Shown: piece by piece, positions 8,699-17,348 of the stretch | Layout of the letters: each line of letters starts with the position of its first letter | How positions within the stretch are numbered: position 1 is the first letter of the stretch | Assembly (NCBI RefSeq): GCF_015686695.1 | Contig: NZ_JADPMR010000001.1 | Coordinates: 2,232,001-2,296,000, forward strand | Length of the DNA: 64,000 nt | DNA from: Vibrio nitrifigilis | Lineage (GTDB): Bacteria; Pseudomonadota; Gammaproteobacteria; Enterobacterales; Vibrionaceae | Reading direction: 5' to 3' | The notes under the pieces: generated by a model | Told to the model about the DNA's origin: nothing | Seen by the model: the letters and a program-made list of their open reading frames with translations, nothing else | The model's database searches: none | Program-made: the position numbers and the translations under genes

Positions 8699-9694
8699 TC
8701 AAGTGGCGATATTTCCTTCAACTATTTCACCTTTATAAATTTGTCCTAACTTATTAAGATCCCAGTTTCCAGAAGAAAGAACCAACGCGACTTTCTCGTT
8801 GCGTTTTAGAAATATTTTCTTTGCCAACAAAGCAGCAACAACTACACATGAAGTCGGCTCAGCAATGAGTTTAACTTCTTTAGCAATCAATTTTGTCGCA
8901 TGTAGAATATCTTCTTCTTCTACTACGACAATTTCATCAACGTACTCTTCTATAATTGGATAAGGGTTATCTGACGGATAACTACATCCAATACCATCAG
9001 CAAGTGTCGGTGTGCACTCAACACGAGTTTTTTCTCCTTTTTCACGACTAACATAAAAGGCACAAGTGGCAGCGGCTTGAACCGCAATAACTCTGATGTT
9101 CTTATTTTTCCCCTTAATGGCGGTAGCAACACCAGAAGCTAAACCACCACCTCCTAATGGAACAACAACCGTTTCAATATCTGTCTGAGAATCAAGTATT
9201 TCTAGTGCTATGGTTCCTTGCCCTGCCATCACGGCATAATCTTCATAACCATGAACCATAGTATAGTGATTTTCAGCAATTTCATCGGCAACCTTCTTCA
9301 TACGAGAGGCATACGATCGCTCCCATGTAATAACGTCGCCACCTAATCTCTTTGTATTGTTGATTTTTATTTGAGGTGCATCTTCAGGAATCACGATTAC
9401 CGATTTCATATTCAGTAGTTTTCCTGCATAAGCACATGCCTGCGCGTGATTTCCTGACGAACTACAAATTATCCCATTAGAACGCTCTTCAGGCGATAGC
9501 ACTAAAGCTTTGTTAAGCGCACCCCGAATTTTAAATGAGCCAGTGAGCTGGAGCATTTCAGGCTTAATATAAATTTGAGCGGCTAAAATATCGTCAAGAT
9601 ATTCCGCCCTAAGCAACGGGGTAACAGTGATATACGGGGATATGCGCTCTGCGGCCTGTTCAATATCTTTTAGGGTTAATGGTGATGTATTCAT
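8699..9694 (-). CDS. PLP-dependent threonine/serine (or 3-hydroxyaspartate) ammonia-lyase
   Basis: The 331-residue protein has the PLP lysine in GSFKIRG (Lys55), the SSSGNHAQA substrate loop at 78-86 and the phosphate-binding GGGG at 181-184. It has no C-terminal regulatory (ACT-like) domain, unlike biosynthetic IlvA, so it is a catabolic or serine-racemase-like member of fold type II. It is probably transcribed with the cyclodeaminase-family gene 47 bases downstream. The pair fits dehydration of a beta-hydroxy amino acid followed by imine reduction. Threonine, serine and 3-hydroxyaspartate all remain possible substrates. A decayed LysR gene lies divergently upstream. Confidence 0.82.
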   Translation of the reverse strand: MNTSPLTLKDIEQAAERISPYITVTPLLRAEYLDDILAAQIYIKPEMLQLTGSFKIRGALNKALVLSPEERSNGIICSSSGNHAQACAYAGKLLNMKSVIVIPEDAPQIKINNTKRLGGDVITWERSYASRMKKVADEIAENHYTMVHGYEDYAVMAGQGTIALEILDSQTDIETVVVPLGGGGLASGVATAIKGKNKNIRVIAVQAAATCAFYVSREKGEKTRVECTPTLADGIGCSYPSDNPYPIIEEYVDEIVVVEEEDILHATKLIAKEVKLIAEPTSCVVVAALLAKKIFLKRNEKVALVLSSGNWDLNKLGQIYKGEIVEGNIAT

Positions 9695-9882
9695 ATTTAA
9701 TCATCCTTAAAAACTCATACCCCTAAACTACCTTATTGAATAAGATTATTTATCGTTAGTTTAGTGGATAAACCATAGATGTTGTTTTTATTAAAAGCCC
9801 AAACAGTATTTTTTACCGTAATAGTCACTGATGGTCATAGAATAATTATAAGGTACTGGAGAGGTCGAAGTTTAGTTAATAA

Positions 9883-10335
9883 CTTGTCAAGGCCTTGTTT
9901 TATGATAACTTTGTTAGTGTGGTTAGAAAAGGACACCCACTTGATCAGTGTAAAAAGGTAACGGCTCAACAATATTGTCTATTTAGTCATATTATCGCCT
10001 CCCGAAGAGGGGATTTTTCAGGACCTGTTGATGAAGAACTGAAAGAACAAGGATTAGCTCGACATATTGTTGCAACGGTACCCAGTTTCCCTGCTGCACT
10101 TGAAGTAGCCAAGCATTCAGATTTAATCGCATTAGTGCCATCATCATTTTTGCTGAATGAACCATTAAGTTCAAGCAACGCTCTCTTATGGGCATTTGAA
10201 CTGCCAGTTCACACTAACAAAATTACAATTTCTATGATGTGGCACCCTCGTCTCCAATCAGATTCCTCTCACATATGGCTTAGAGAACAAATAGAAAAAG
10301 TCTGTCAGGAAGTAATGCAAGAGCGTCGATTTTAA
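9883..10335 (+). pseudogene. LysR-family regulator remnant (effector domain only)
   Basis: The readable part, from the TTG at 9895, matches the second half of a LysR effector-binding domain: FYDNFVSVVRKGHP, then SRRGDFSGPVDEEL and a typical C-terminus. In-frame stops lie just upstream (taa at 9880-9882), and no helix-turn-helix can be found between it and the dehydratase gene. The N-terminal half is therefore missing, by deletion or decay. Its divergent position next to the dehydratase suggests it once regulated that pair. Confidence 0.7.
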
Positions 10336-10516
10336 GCGAATGAATTAAGGTCAAAATACATAACGTGACTTTTAAATTGCTAGATGGATTACCTAAATTA
10401 AGTCAACGCAGTACTTATAGAAATGTTATGAGCTGATACTCTAACGCATAATGGGGCAAAAACGTTCTACCCGAGTAGGCCGAAACAAAAATAGACAGAA
10501 ACGAGCCAGTTTTTCT

Positions 10517-11053
10517 TTATACCTTGTGCCATTCACTTCGAAGGACTGCCAAAACTACTGTATCCCACCACTGTCCTTTAAAAAAGCGATGCTCTTTAAA
10601 ATGAGCTTCTTGACGCATACCTAAAGACTGGCACAGCTTAATAGCAGGAAGATTTTTGCTGATTGTCTCCGCATAGATGCGGTGAACGCCTAATTCCAAA
10701 AAACCAAAGTTTGCGAGCGCTAAGGCGGCTTCATGACTTAACTTATTACCCTGAGATGACCTTGCAAACGCACAGCCCATTGAAGCTTGCTGATTATCCT
10801 CTAGGCGTAAACAGACAGTTCCGATGAACTCTCCTGACGATTTACACTCAACAGCTAATTGGTACGACTTTCTTGGCGTCTCACCAGCCTGGGCAATAAA
10901 TAAATTGGTTAACTCTCTGTATTTATTAGGATCACAGTCACTCTCGTCATAGAAACGCTGATATTTAGCATCTTGAGACATAGCAACAAAGTCGCTTTCA
11001 TCATCCGGAGTCATGTCCCGAATGATCAAACGTTCGGTCTCAATTTTAAACAT
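10517..11053 (-). CDS. GNAT N-acetyltransferase, RimJ/RimL type
   Basis: FKIETERLIIRDMTPDD at the N-terminus and AALALANFGFLELGVHRIYAETISKN in the acetyl-CoA-binding core (near residues 105-130) are typical of the RimJ/RimL-like GNAT subgroup, which acetylates protein N-termini or small amines. The ATG at 11053 is preferred over 11074 because an AGAGG box lies about 9 bases before it; the first ATG has none. This gives 178 residues. The gene stands alone among other minus-strand accessory genes. The substrate is unknown. Confidence 0.8.
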   Translation of the reverse strand: MFKIETERLIIRDMTPDDESDFVAMSQDAKYQRFYDESDCDPNKYRELTNLFIAQAGETPRKSYQLAVECKSSGEFIGTVCLRLEDNQQASMGCAFARSSQGNKLSHEAALALANFGFLELGVHRIYAETISKNLPAIKLCQSLGMRQEAHFKEHRFFKGQWWDTVVLAVLRSEWHKV

Positions 11054-11194
11054 CAAAAGTTCCTCTTTCTTCATGAGGTAAAACGTTTAAAGTACAGGCG
11101 TGGCTTTTTCACATCCATACCTTTACTGAGTAACTCAGTGCTGACTAGGTTGAAATACGACTTAAGTCGTTTGTGTCAGATTATGGATATAAAG

Positions 11195-11869
11195 TTAGCC
11201 GTCTATGGAAATGATTCTATTAACAATGGATGCCATATTTTGTTCAAGAATATCTGGTTTAAGATATAAAGGGTTGTAGATAGCATTCATTCTATTTATA
11301 TACGCAGCTTTCATACCTACAGACATAGCACCATGAGTATCCCAATCATGTGTAGCAACTAGTCGCAGATTGTTGACATCACAGTTCAGTTTTTCTGATG
11401 CATATTTATACGCAATCGCGCTTGGTTTAAAAGTGTTGACTTCCTCTACGGAAATTATTTCATCAAAGTATTCATTTAAATCAGCATTACGGATCTGTTT
11501 TTCAATTAGTTTTTTTGATGAGTTAGAGAACGCAACAACTTTAAACCCTTCCGATCTTAATCGTTTAAGCGCAGGTTTTATGTCCTCATGAGGAGGAAGC
11601 TCTGAAAATGTATTTAATAAGTCATCCGCTTTTTCAGATAACAATTCAACATTCACTTTCGCAGCTAATGACTCCAGTGCAATTTTAGATAATGTTCCAA
11701 AATCTGTATGAACTGATGTTAATAGAGAGACTGTTGATAAGTGAAGCAGCATAGCAAACCACGTATCAGTGTAATTCTCATCCCCAAAAAGTAATTTAAA
11801 TTTTGGTCTTAAAGCACCAAGATTCAAAACCGTTTCGTTAATATCAAACAATACAACCGTTTGTTTCAC
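11195..11869 (-). CDS. HAD-superfamily hydrolase, haloacid-dehalogenase type II-like
   Basis: The 224-residue protein has a HAD motif I, FDINETVLN, with nucleophile Asp9. Asn11 replaces the second aspartate of phosphatase-type enzymes, a pattern found in L-2-haloacid dehalogenases and relatives. Motif II is VAFSNSS near residue 117, motif III is the lysine in TFKPS near 148, and motif IV is ATHDWDTHGA near 172. Neighbouring genes are unrelated enzymes, so the role is unknown. An 8-bp inverted repeat (tgttatgt 11884-11891, acataaca 11911-11918) lies just upstream of the start. Confidence 0.75.
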   Translation of the reverse strand: MKQTVVLFDINETVLNLGALRPKFKLLFGDENYTDTWFAMLLHLSTVSLLTSVHTDFGTLSKIALESLAAKVNVELLSEKADDLLNTFSELPPHEDIKPALKRLRSEGFKVVAFSNSSKKLIEKQIRNADLNEYFDEIISVEEVNTFKPSAIAYKYASEKLNCDVNNLRLVATHDWDTHGAMSVGMKAAYINRMNAIYNPLYLKPDILEQNMASIVNRIISIDG

Positions 11870-12134
11870 GACAGATTCCTTAATGTTATGTAAGCCTATG
11901 AATATCTAGCACATAACAGACTACTCCTATTCAGAACTTTAAACACTAGTGATTACGCCAAAAAGCTGTCATAAGAAAAACTAGGACAAGTATCGCAAGC
12001 GAAATGGTTCAGCTTCATGCGGCTAAATTATTTAGGAGCATAGGTAACTCACCACAGATTGACGGAATCAAAGATGAATATAACGTTAAAAATCAGGGAC
12101 GAACGACTTTGGGGAATAACTAAAATTGGGCCAG

Positions 12135-12593
12135 CTAAAAGTAAGCCGATAGTGAACTTTCACCAACTGAATGGTCTTTTGTAGTACACATACAATCCGA
12201 GCTATTTACACTGACAAAACCAAGATTTTCGTAATACTCATGCCCAATATCACTGTGCAAGTAAATCGCTTTACAGCGTCTACTCTTGAACAACTCTGTT
12301 TTAACCAAGTTGATCAACGCCGAACCATAGCCATTGTTTCTTTGTGCGGGAGTTGTCGCTAACGAACCAATGCCAAAACACCCTTCCGTTAGGTTAAATA
12401 GCCCACTATAGACGATAAGAGAAGAAACAATTTGCTCGTCTTCGACTAACACATACCAAGTGCCAGATTGATATTTTTTACTGTTTCGACAATTAACCAG
12501 ATATTCCTCATAGGACTGACAGCCATTCCAAACATCAAAACCCATTGAGTAGACAATATCTAACTCAAAGACCTTGGCTTTTCTGATGTACAT
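12135..12593 (-). CDS. GNAT-family N-acetyltransferase
   Basis: The protein has 152 residues. The acetyl-CoA-binding pattern is visible in GIGSLATTPAQRNNGYGSALINLV at about residues 76-99, where QRNNGYG corresponds to the Q/R-x-x-G-x-G/A signature, and HEYYENLGF near the end is typical of the fold. The substrate is unknown. It is one of two unrelated GNAT genes in this accessory stretch; neither is near a recognisable operon partner. Confidence 0.75.
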   Translation of the reverse strand: MYIRKAKVFELDIVYSMGFDVWNGCQSYEEYLVNCRNSKKYQSGTWYVLVEDEQIVSSLIVYSGLFNLTEGCFGIGSLATTPAQRNNGYGSALINLVKTELFKSRRCKAIYLHSDIGHEYYENLGFVSVNSSDCMCTTKDHSVGESSLSAYF

Positions 12594-12660
12594 TCTTGGA
12601 AACTCCTTAATTTAATACAGGCATATGCCATTATTAGGAATAAGTAGCTCAATTAATGAA

Positions 12661-13413
12661 TCACAAACCACCAGTTACATCCAGATAATTACCCGTTGAA
12701 AACGTAGATTTCTCAGATGCTAACCAATAGATTGCTTCAGCGACCTCTTCAGGTAAGCCACCTCTTTGAAGTGGAATTTTACTTTTAAGTCTTTCAATCC
12801 TGTTCGGCTCTCCACCGTCAGAATGCATGTCAGTGTAAATTAACCCAGGACGGACACAGTTAACTCTTATACCTTCAGCAGCAACTTCTAACGACAAACC
12901 TTTCGTTAGGGTATCTATCGCTCCCTTTGACGCAGCATAATCAATGTACTCGTTTGGAGAACCTGAACGAGCTGATCCAGAAGAAACATTAACAATAACA
13001 CCACCTAATCCACCATTTTTGTTCGACATTCGTTTAACAGCTTCACGGCTGCACAAGAAGTAACTTGTAACGTTATTTACTAAAATGCTATTAATTCTCT
13101 CAGCACTCATTTCTTCTAAACGCATTTGTTTCTGCAATATACCGGCATTGTTGATAAGCACGGATATCGTACCCAACTCTTTATCAACCACATCAAACAA
13201 ACGAAGCACACCAGCTTCTTGAGAGACATCAGCCTGAACTATAATGCACTGCCCCCCTTTAGCTGCAATTTCCTCAGCTAAGCTACTTGCAGCTTCAACG
13301 TTAGATTTATAGTTAATACATACTGCATAACCATTTTGAGCGAACAGTTTTGCAGTAGCGGCACCAATACCTCTGCCACCACCGGTGATAACCGCAACTT
13401 TTCGGGCTTCCAT
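12661..13413 (-). CDS. Short-chain dehydrogenase/reductase (FabG-like)
   Basis: The 250-residue classical SDR has the cofactor motif TGGGRGIG (10-17), NNAG (88-91), the active-site serine in VNVSSGS (near 144), and Tyr159 and Lys163 of YAASK. A basic Arg14 in the glycine motif and the NYKSN segment after strand 2 suggest NADP(H). It is related to glucose-1-dehydrogenase/3-oxoacyl-reductase-like proteins. A substrate cannot be assigned from the sequence. Confidence 0.8.
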   Translation of the reverse strand: MEARKVAVITGGGRGIGAATAKLFAQNGYAVCINYKSNVEAASSLAEEIAAKGGQCIIVQADVSQEAGVLRLFDVVDKELGTISVLINNAGILQKQMRLEEMSAERINSILVNNVTSYFLCSREAVKRMSNKNGGLGGVIVNVSSGSARSGSPNEYIDYAASKGAIDTLTKGLSLEVAAEGIRVNCVRPGLIYTDMHSDGGEPNRIERLKSKIPLQRGGLPEEVAEAIYWLASEKSTFSTGNYLDVTGGL

Positions 13414-13540
13414 ATTTACCTTGTGAATTTGAATGAACTATTGGTCTATCCTAACCAACGTTGTTACTGAATTGTAAATTATTTAAAATTCCACATCTGA
13501 CTTCGGATACGTTTGGTAGGGCAAGTTCGGATTGAAAACC

Positions 13541-14284
13541 TCAAGCACCTGTCAGTGAAATCCCGCCATCAACCACCAGCGTGTGGCCAACAATATAACT
13601 GGCTTTCTCCGACAGAAAAAATTCTATGGCGTTGACCACTTCTTCACTGTGAGCAAAGCGCTCAATTGGCACCACATTCGAGACTTCTTGGCGAATATTA
13701 GGGTGGTTGGTTTGCTTCTCTTCCCAGCGCGGGGTCCAAGTTACTCCGGGAGCCACACCGTTAATGCGAATCCCATCTTTAATATTTTCTAGCGCCAGTG
13801 AGCGAGTTAAACCTTCCATCGCATGCTTAGCTGCACTATACATTGATGCGCCTGGAGTTGGTCTTAAGCCATTCACAGAGCTGATATTGACGATCGCCGC
13901 GCCCTTTTTCATCAGTTTAATTTCGTGTTTTAAGCACAATGCTTGAGCCCAAAAATCAATATTAAGCGTATCTTTTAATAATGAGTTTTCCACCTGATGA
14001 AAACGTCCACTAGACGCTATCTGTGGTGATGCATTATTTACTGCGGCATGAAGTTCGCCATAGGTCTCACTCACGTAGGTAAATAACTGTTCAATGTCAC
14101 TATCAATAGATATATCGCTGATTTTATGATCGACATTAGCTAGATCTGGATACAGATCAAGCGCCTCGTTCCAACTGGATTTTGAGCGTGAGCAAGTCAC
14201 CACCTTATAGCTTTCAGCCGCTAAACGGCGTACCGTTTCAAGCCCAATGCCACGTGAACCACCAGTAACCAATGCTATTTTCAA
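13541..14284 (-). CDS. Short-chain dehydrogenase/reductase
   Basis: The 247-residue SDR has TGGSRGIG at 7-14, an NNAS variant of the NNAG motif near 83, the catalytic serine in VNISSVNG (near 135), and Tyr149 and Lys153 of YSAAK. CSRSKSS after the second strand favours NADP(H). It differs strongly from the SDR 128 bases downstream, so the two are not a recent duplication. The substrate is unknown. Confidence 0.8.
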   Translation of the reverse strand: MKIALVTGGSRGIGLETVRRLAAESYKVVTCSRSKSSWNEALDLYPDLANVDHKISDISIDSDIEQLFTYVSETYGELHAAVNNASPQIASSGRFHQVENSLLKDTLNIDFWAQALCLKHEIKLMKKGAAIVNISSVNGLRPTPGASMYSAAKHAMEGLTRSLALENIKDGIRINGVAPGVTWTPRWEEKQTNHPNIRQEVSNVVPIERFAHSEEVVNAIEFFLSEKASYIVGHTLVVDGGISLTGA

Positions 14285-14656
14285 TTTGGACTCCTTTCCT
14301 ATTAATATAATGATTATTCAATCAGTTAAATCTGCTTTAGTCTTTATCCAATCTAGCACGTAAAATGGGCGATGACTGTATAAATCTGATCAGATTCTAA
14401 TATCCGACTTCACATCTTAACGCGATGACCAAAATGCAACTATTTGCTTACCACTTTTATCCCGACATTAATCTATAAGCCTTTGTTATAAAAATTGTAA
14501 GTAGCCATTACCTTCACTATAGTTAGTCTGGACATAACAGATGTTCTCAGCTTGAATAACCCGACCCATTACAAGATGCACAACAAGGCTCTTAACGGTG
14601 TTTGTGGCGATTCACAGGCAGATATTGAGAGGCTGTAACTTAGGACGATCACTCGA
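14285..14656. other. Intergenic region before the solute-binding protein
   Basis: The 372 bases lie between two genes pointing away from each other and should hold both promoters. I see no convincing operator, hairpin or RNA gene. Confidence 0.4.
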
Positions 14657-16195
14657 ATGAAGAAGTGGTTTTTGGTAGCAATCGTATTGATAGCTGCTGG
14701 GTTAAGTTTTTGGCCCACAACAGAGAAAAGTACCGCAAAACAGGCCATTAGCATATCTGGGCCATTTGAGTTTCATAGCCGTGAACTTTCAACCAATGGC
14801 TACGTATTCAGCCGTTTACAAATCGTTGAATCATTGGTTGCTGTCGATGAAAAGGCCAATCCTGAACCTTTGCTAGCGAAAAGCTGGATGCAAAGTAAAG
14901 ATGGGTTAACTTGGTCTTTTATGTTGAGACGCAAAGTCACCTTTCATAATGGCACCGAACTGACTCCACATATCGTCGTCAATGATCTTAAGCGCGCGCA
15001 GCAACATTCTGGCGTACTTCAACAAGTCCCAATCACCAACATCACCCACGATGATGAGCAGGTGATCATTCGCTTATCACGGCCGTATCGTCCATTACTG
15101 TTTGTATTAGCGCACTATTCAACGGCAATTCTTGCACCTGAATCTTTTGATGATAATGGTAACATTACCCAGATAATTGGCACGGGTCCTTACGAGATAA
15201 CAAACTTGCAGATGCCTAATATTGTTAAGGCTACCGCTTACACCACTTACTGGGGTAAACCTGCGAATATCCCGCAACTCAATTATCTCTCAGGTCATCG
15301 CCCTGAAAGTCGTGCTTTACTTGCACAAAGTGGCCAAGCTGATATCGCGTATTCCATTGACCCTGCCAGTATGGAGGCTCTAAAAAACAGTAAAAACCTC
15401 CATATGAAAGTGGCGGCTATGCCTCGTACAGTGATGTTAAAACTCAACAACGCCCATCCTTATCTCAATAATGTTAAGGTACGCCACGCACTAAGTTTAG
15501 CCATTGACCGACATGAAATAGCCAATAAAGAATTAGGTTTACCGGGCTCGGAAGCTTATCAACTTTTTTCTCCTGCATTAGGCGCATGGCATATCGATGG
15601 ATTAGAGAACCGACACCGCAATTTAGCAGAGGCTCGCAAACTATTAGCCGACGCTGGATGGCAATTAAATTCGCAAGGCGTACTACAACGAGATGGAAAA
15701 ACTTTCACTCTCAATTTAGTAACCTACGCAGATAGGCCGGAACTTCCGCTGATTGCCACCGCAATTCAAAACCAATTGAAACAAGTCGGTGTTGTTCTCA
15801 AAGTCCAGATTATCGATGCGCAAGTCATTCCAGCGAAACAGAATGATGGCACTCTAGACATGGCATTAATTGCTCGTAATTACGGCATGTTATCCGATCC
15901 TCTGCCGATATTACTTAACGACTTTGCCGAGCACACTAATTCTGCATGGGGACCGATGAATTGGTCTTCACCTAAATTGCTGGCTCTATTAAATACACTC
16001 ACCAGTGAAACGGATAAATTTCAGTACCAGCGGAATGCTCAACTTGCTGCACACTTGTTAGTGAATGAAATGCCGCTTATACCGATTACGTATTACCACC
16101 AGATCATCGCAGTAAATAAGAGTTTGCAACACTTTAGGTTTGACCCATTCGAACTTAACTATCGTGTTGCAGAGCTCACCTTAAAATCTCATTAG
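14657..16195 (+). CDS. ABC transporter substrate-binding protein, family 5 (peptide/nickel type)
   Basis: The 512-residue protein begins with a membrane-spanning signal or lipid-free anchor (MKKWFLVAIVLIAAGLSFW). It then follows the SBP_bac_5 pattern: EPLLAKSWMQSKDGLTWSF near 75, VTFHNGTEL near 100, GTGPYEI near 180, VRHALSLAIDR near 278 and EARKLLADAGW near 325. The order resembles NikA and oligopeptide-binding proteins. No permease or ATPase genes adjoin it, so it is an orphan that must borrow a transporter or act otherwise. The TPP riboswitch lies downstream of it, so it is not under that control. The ligand is unknown. Confidence 0.8.
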   Translation: MKKWFLVAIVLIAAGLSFWPTTEKSTAKQAISISGPFEFHSRELSTNGYVFSRLQIVESLVAVDEKANPEPLLAKSWMQSKDGLTWSFMLRRKVTFHNGTELTPHIVVNDLKRAQQHSGVLQQVPITNITHDDEQVIIRLSRPYRPLLFVLAHYSTAILAPESFDDNGNITQIIGTGPYEITNLQMPNIVKATAYTTYWGKPANIPQLNYLSGHRPESRALLAQSGQADIAYSIDPASMEALKNSKNLHMKVAAMPRTVMLKLNNAHPYLNNVKVRHALSLAIDRHEIANKELGLPGSEAYQLFSPALGAWHIDGLENRHRNLAEARKLLADAGWQLNSQGVLQRDGKTFTLNLVTYADRPELPLIATAIQNQLKQVGVVLKVQIIDAQVIPAKQNDGTLDMALIARNYGMLSDPLPILLNDFAEHTNSAWGPMNWSSPKLLALLNTLTSETDKFQYQRNAQLAAHLLVNEMPLIPITYYHQIIAVNKSLQHFRFDPFELNYRVAELTLKSH

Positions 16196-16256
16196 CACAC
16201 ACATAATACGTAATTATCGATTGCTTAAATAAATGAAGTTGCTAGGATACTTGGTG

Positions 16257-16337
16257 ATAGTCGGGGTGCCTTTAGGCTGAGATCGCAATGCGAGACCCGT
16301 TGAACCTGATTCAGTTAATACTGGCGTAGGGAACTAT
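16257..16337 (+). promoter_or_regulatory. TPP riboswitch (thi box) aptamer
   Basis: Conserved thi-box blocks appear in order: cggggtgcc, ggctgaga, acccgttgaacctgat and the ctggcgtagggaa end. Helix P1 pairs atagt (16257-16261) with actat (16333-16337). It binds thiamine diphosphate and precedes thiD-thiM by about 120 bases. Confidence 0.97.
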
Positions 16338-16387
16338 GACTGCGGTAACTCGTATTGGTACCCAAATGATAAGAGTTACTCTCAATC

Positions 16388-16427
16388 ACAAAACCTCTCC
16401 TTTGCATAGTTAGTGGTTTTGTTTGTT
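16388..16427 (+). terminator. Riboswitch expression-platform terminator
   Basis: Arms acaaaacc (16388-16395) and ggttttgt (16415-16422) enclose a 19-base loop, followed by ttgtt. Upstream, gtaactc (near 16345) can pair with gagttac (near 16373), which could form part of the alternative fold. The location between aptamer and thiD supports ligand-dependent premature termination. Confidence 0.7.
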
Positions 16428-16454
16428 CCTGATGTCGTGTATTAGGAGCAAACC

Positions 16455-17348
16455 ATGAAACCTAAAACAGACATTTCTTTTATTCCAAATATCCTGACCA
16501 TAGCAGGCTCAGACAGCAGCGGCGGCGCGGGAATTCAAGCCGATATAAAAAGTATTTCCGCCAATGGTGGATATGCATGCAGCATAATTACCGCTTTAAC
16601 AGCGCAGAACACGCAAGGTGTGCTGGATATCCTACCTGTGCCGGAAACGCATATTGAACATCAATTAGACGCCGTCTTCCAAGACATCCACATCGATGCC
16701 GTCAAAATTGGCATGTTGCCTAACGAGGCAAGTATCGCCATCGTCGCGCAAAAGCTGCGTCAGTATCAAGTCACCAACGTTGTTCTGGACCCCGTTATGG
16801 TGGCAACAAGTGGTGACGAATTACTCGCATCTACCGCAGTAAGCACCTTAATAAGAGAACTCTTCCCTCTTGCCACGGTCATCACGCCTAACTGGCATGA
16901 AGCTGCGGTCATATCCAAGCAACCGGAACCTAAAACTGACCAGCAATTCGCGGAGTTTTGTCAGAATTTAAGAACACTAGATACCCCGATTTTACTCAAA
17001 GGAGGCCACAGTTTTTCTCAACATGATGCCTGTGATGTTCTACTAAATAAGGAGAGTCAGTTTACCTTTCACGGACAACGAATCGATACCAACAATACTC
17101 ATGGTACGGGATGTACACTCTCCTCGGCGATAGCAACCCACCTAGGACATAAAGAACATTTAGTGAATGCGATTTCACTCAGTAAACACTATATTACTCA
17201 GTCATTAAATTATGCTGACCGTCTCTCTGTCGGGCATGGACACGGGCCGGTGAACCACATGTATTTGCATCCTAGCCAACGCTCTATAATGTTCCCCACC
17301 AAAAAGCAGAGTCGCGTTACCAAGCCGCGTCATGAGGTACAACTATGA
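16455..17348 (+). CDS. thiD: Hydroxymethylpyrimidine/phosphomethylpyrimidine kinase
   Basis: The protein makes HMP diphosphate from HMP for thiamine synthesis. The 297-residue sequence has the ribokinase-fold ThiD hallmarks: TIAGSDSSGGAGIQADIK near 16, ALTAQNTQGV near 48, DPVMVATSGDEL near 116 and the anion-hole/catalytic stretch NTHGTGCTLSSA near 217. It is about 30 residues longer than typical ThiD at the C-terminus, with a basic tail. It is preceded by a TPP riboswitch and overlaps thiM by 4 bases (ATGA). Confidence 0.95.
   Translation: MKPKTDISFIPNILTIAGSDSSGGAGIQADIKSISANGGYACSIITALTAQNTQGVLDILPVPETHIEHQLDAVFQDIHIDAVKIGMLPNEASIAIVAQKLRQYQVTNVVLDPVMVATSGDELLASTAVSTLIRELFPLATVITPNWHEAAVISKQPEPKTDQQFAEFCQNLRTLDTPILLKGGHSFSQHDACDVLLNKESQFTFHGQRIDTNNTHGTGCTLSSAIATHLGHKEHLVNAISLSKHYITQSLNYADRLSVGHGHGPVNHMYLHPSQRSIMFPTKKQSRVTKPRHEVQL

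Noticed and set aside
9779..9961. Small gene upstream of the LysR remnant
   Set aside because: The frame overlaps the remnant in another phase, has no ribosome site and no family features.
10336..13540. Possible integron cassette array (GNAT, HAD and SDR genes are common cassettes in Vibrio)
   Set aside because: I see no attC-type repeats between the genes; the 8-bp inverted repeat near 11884-11918 lacks the conserved core sites, and spacing is irregular.
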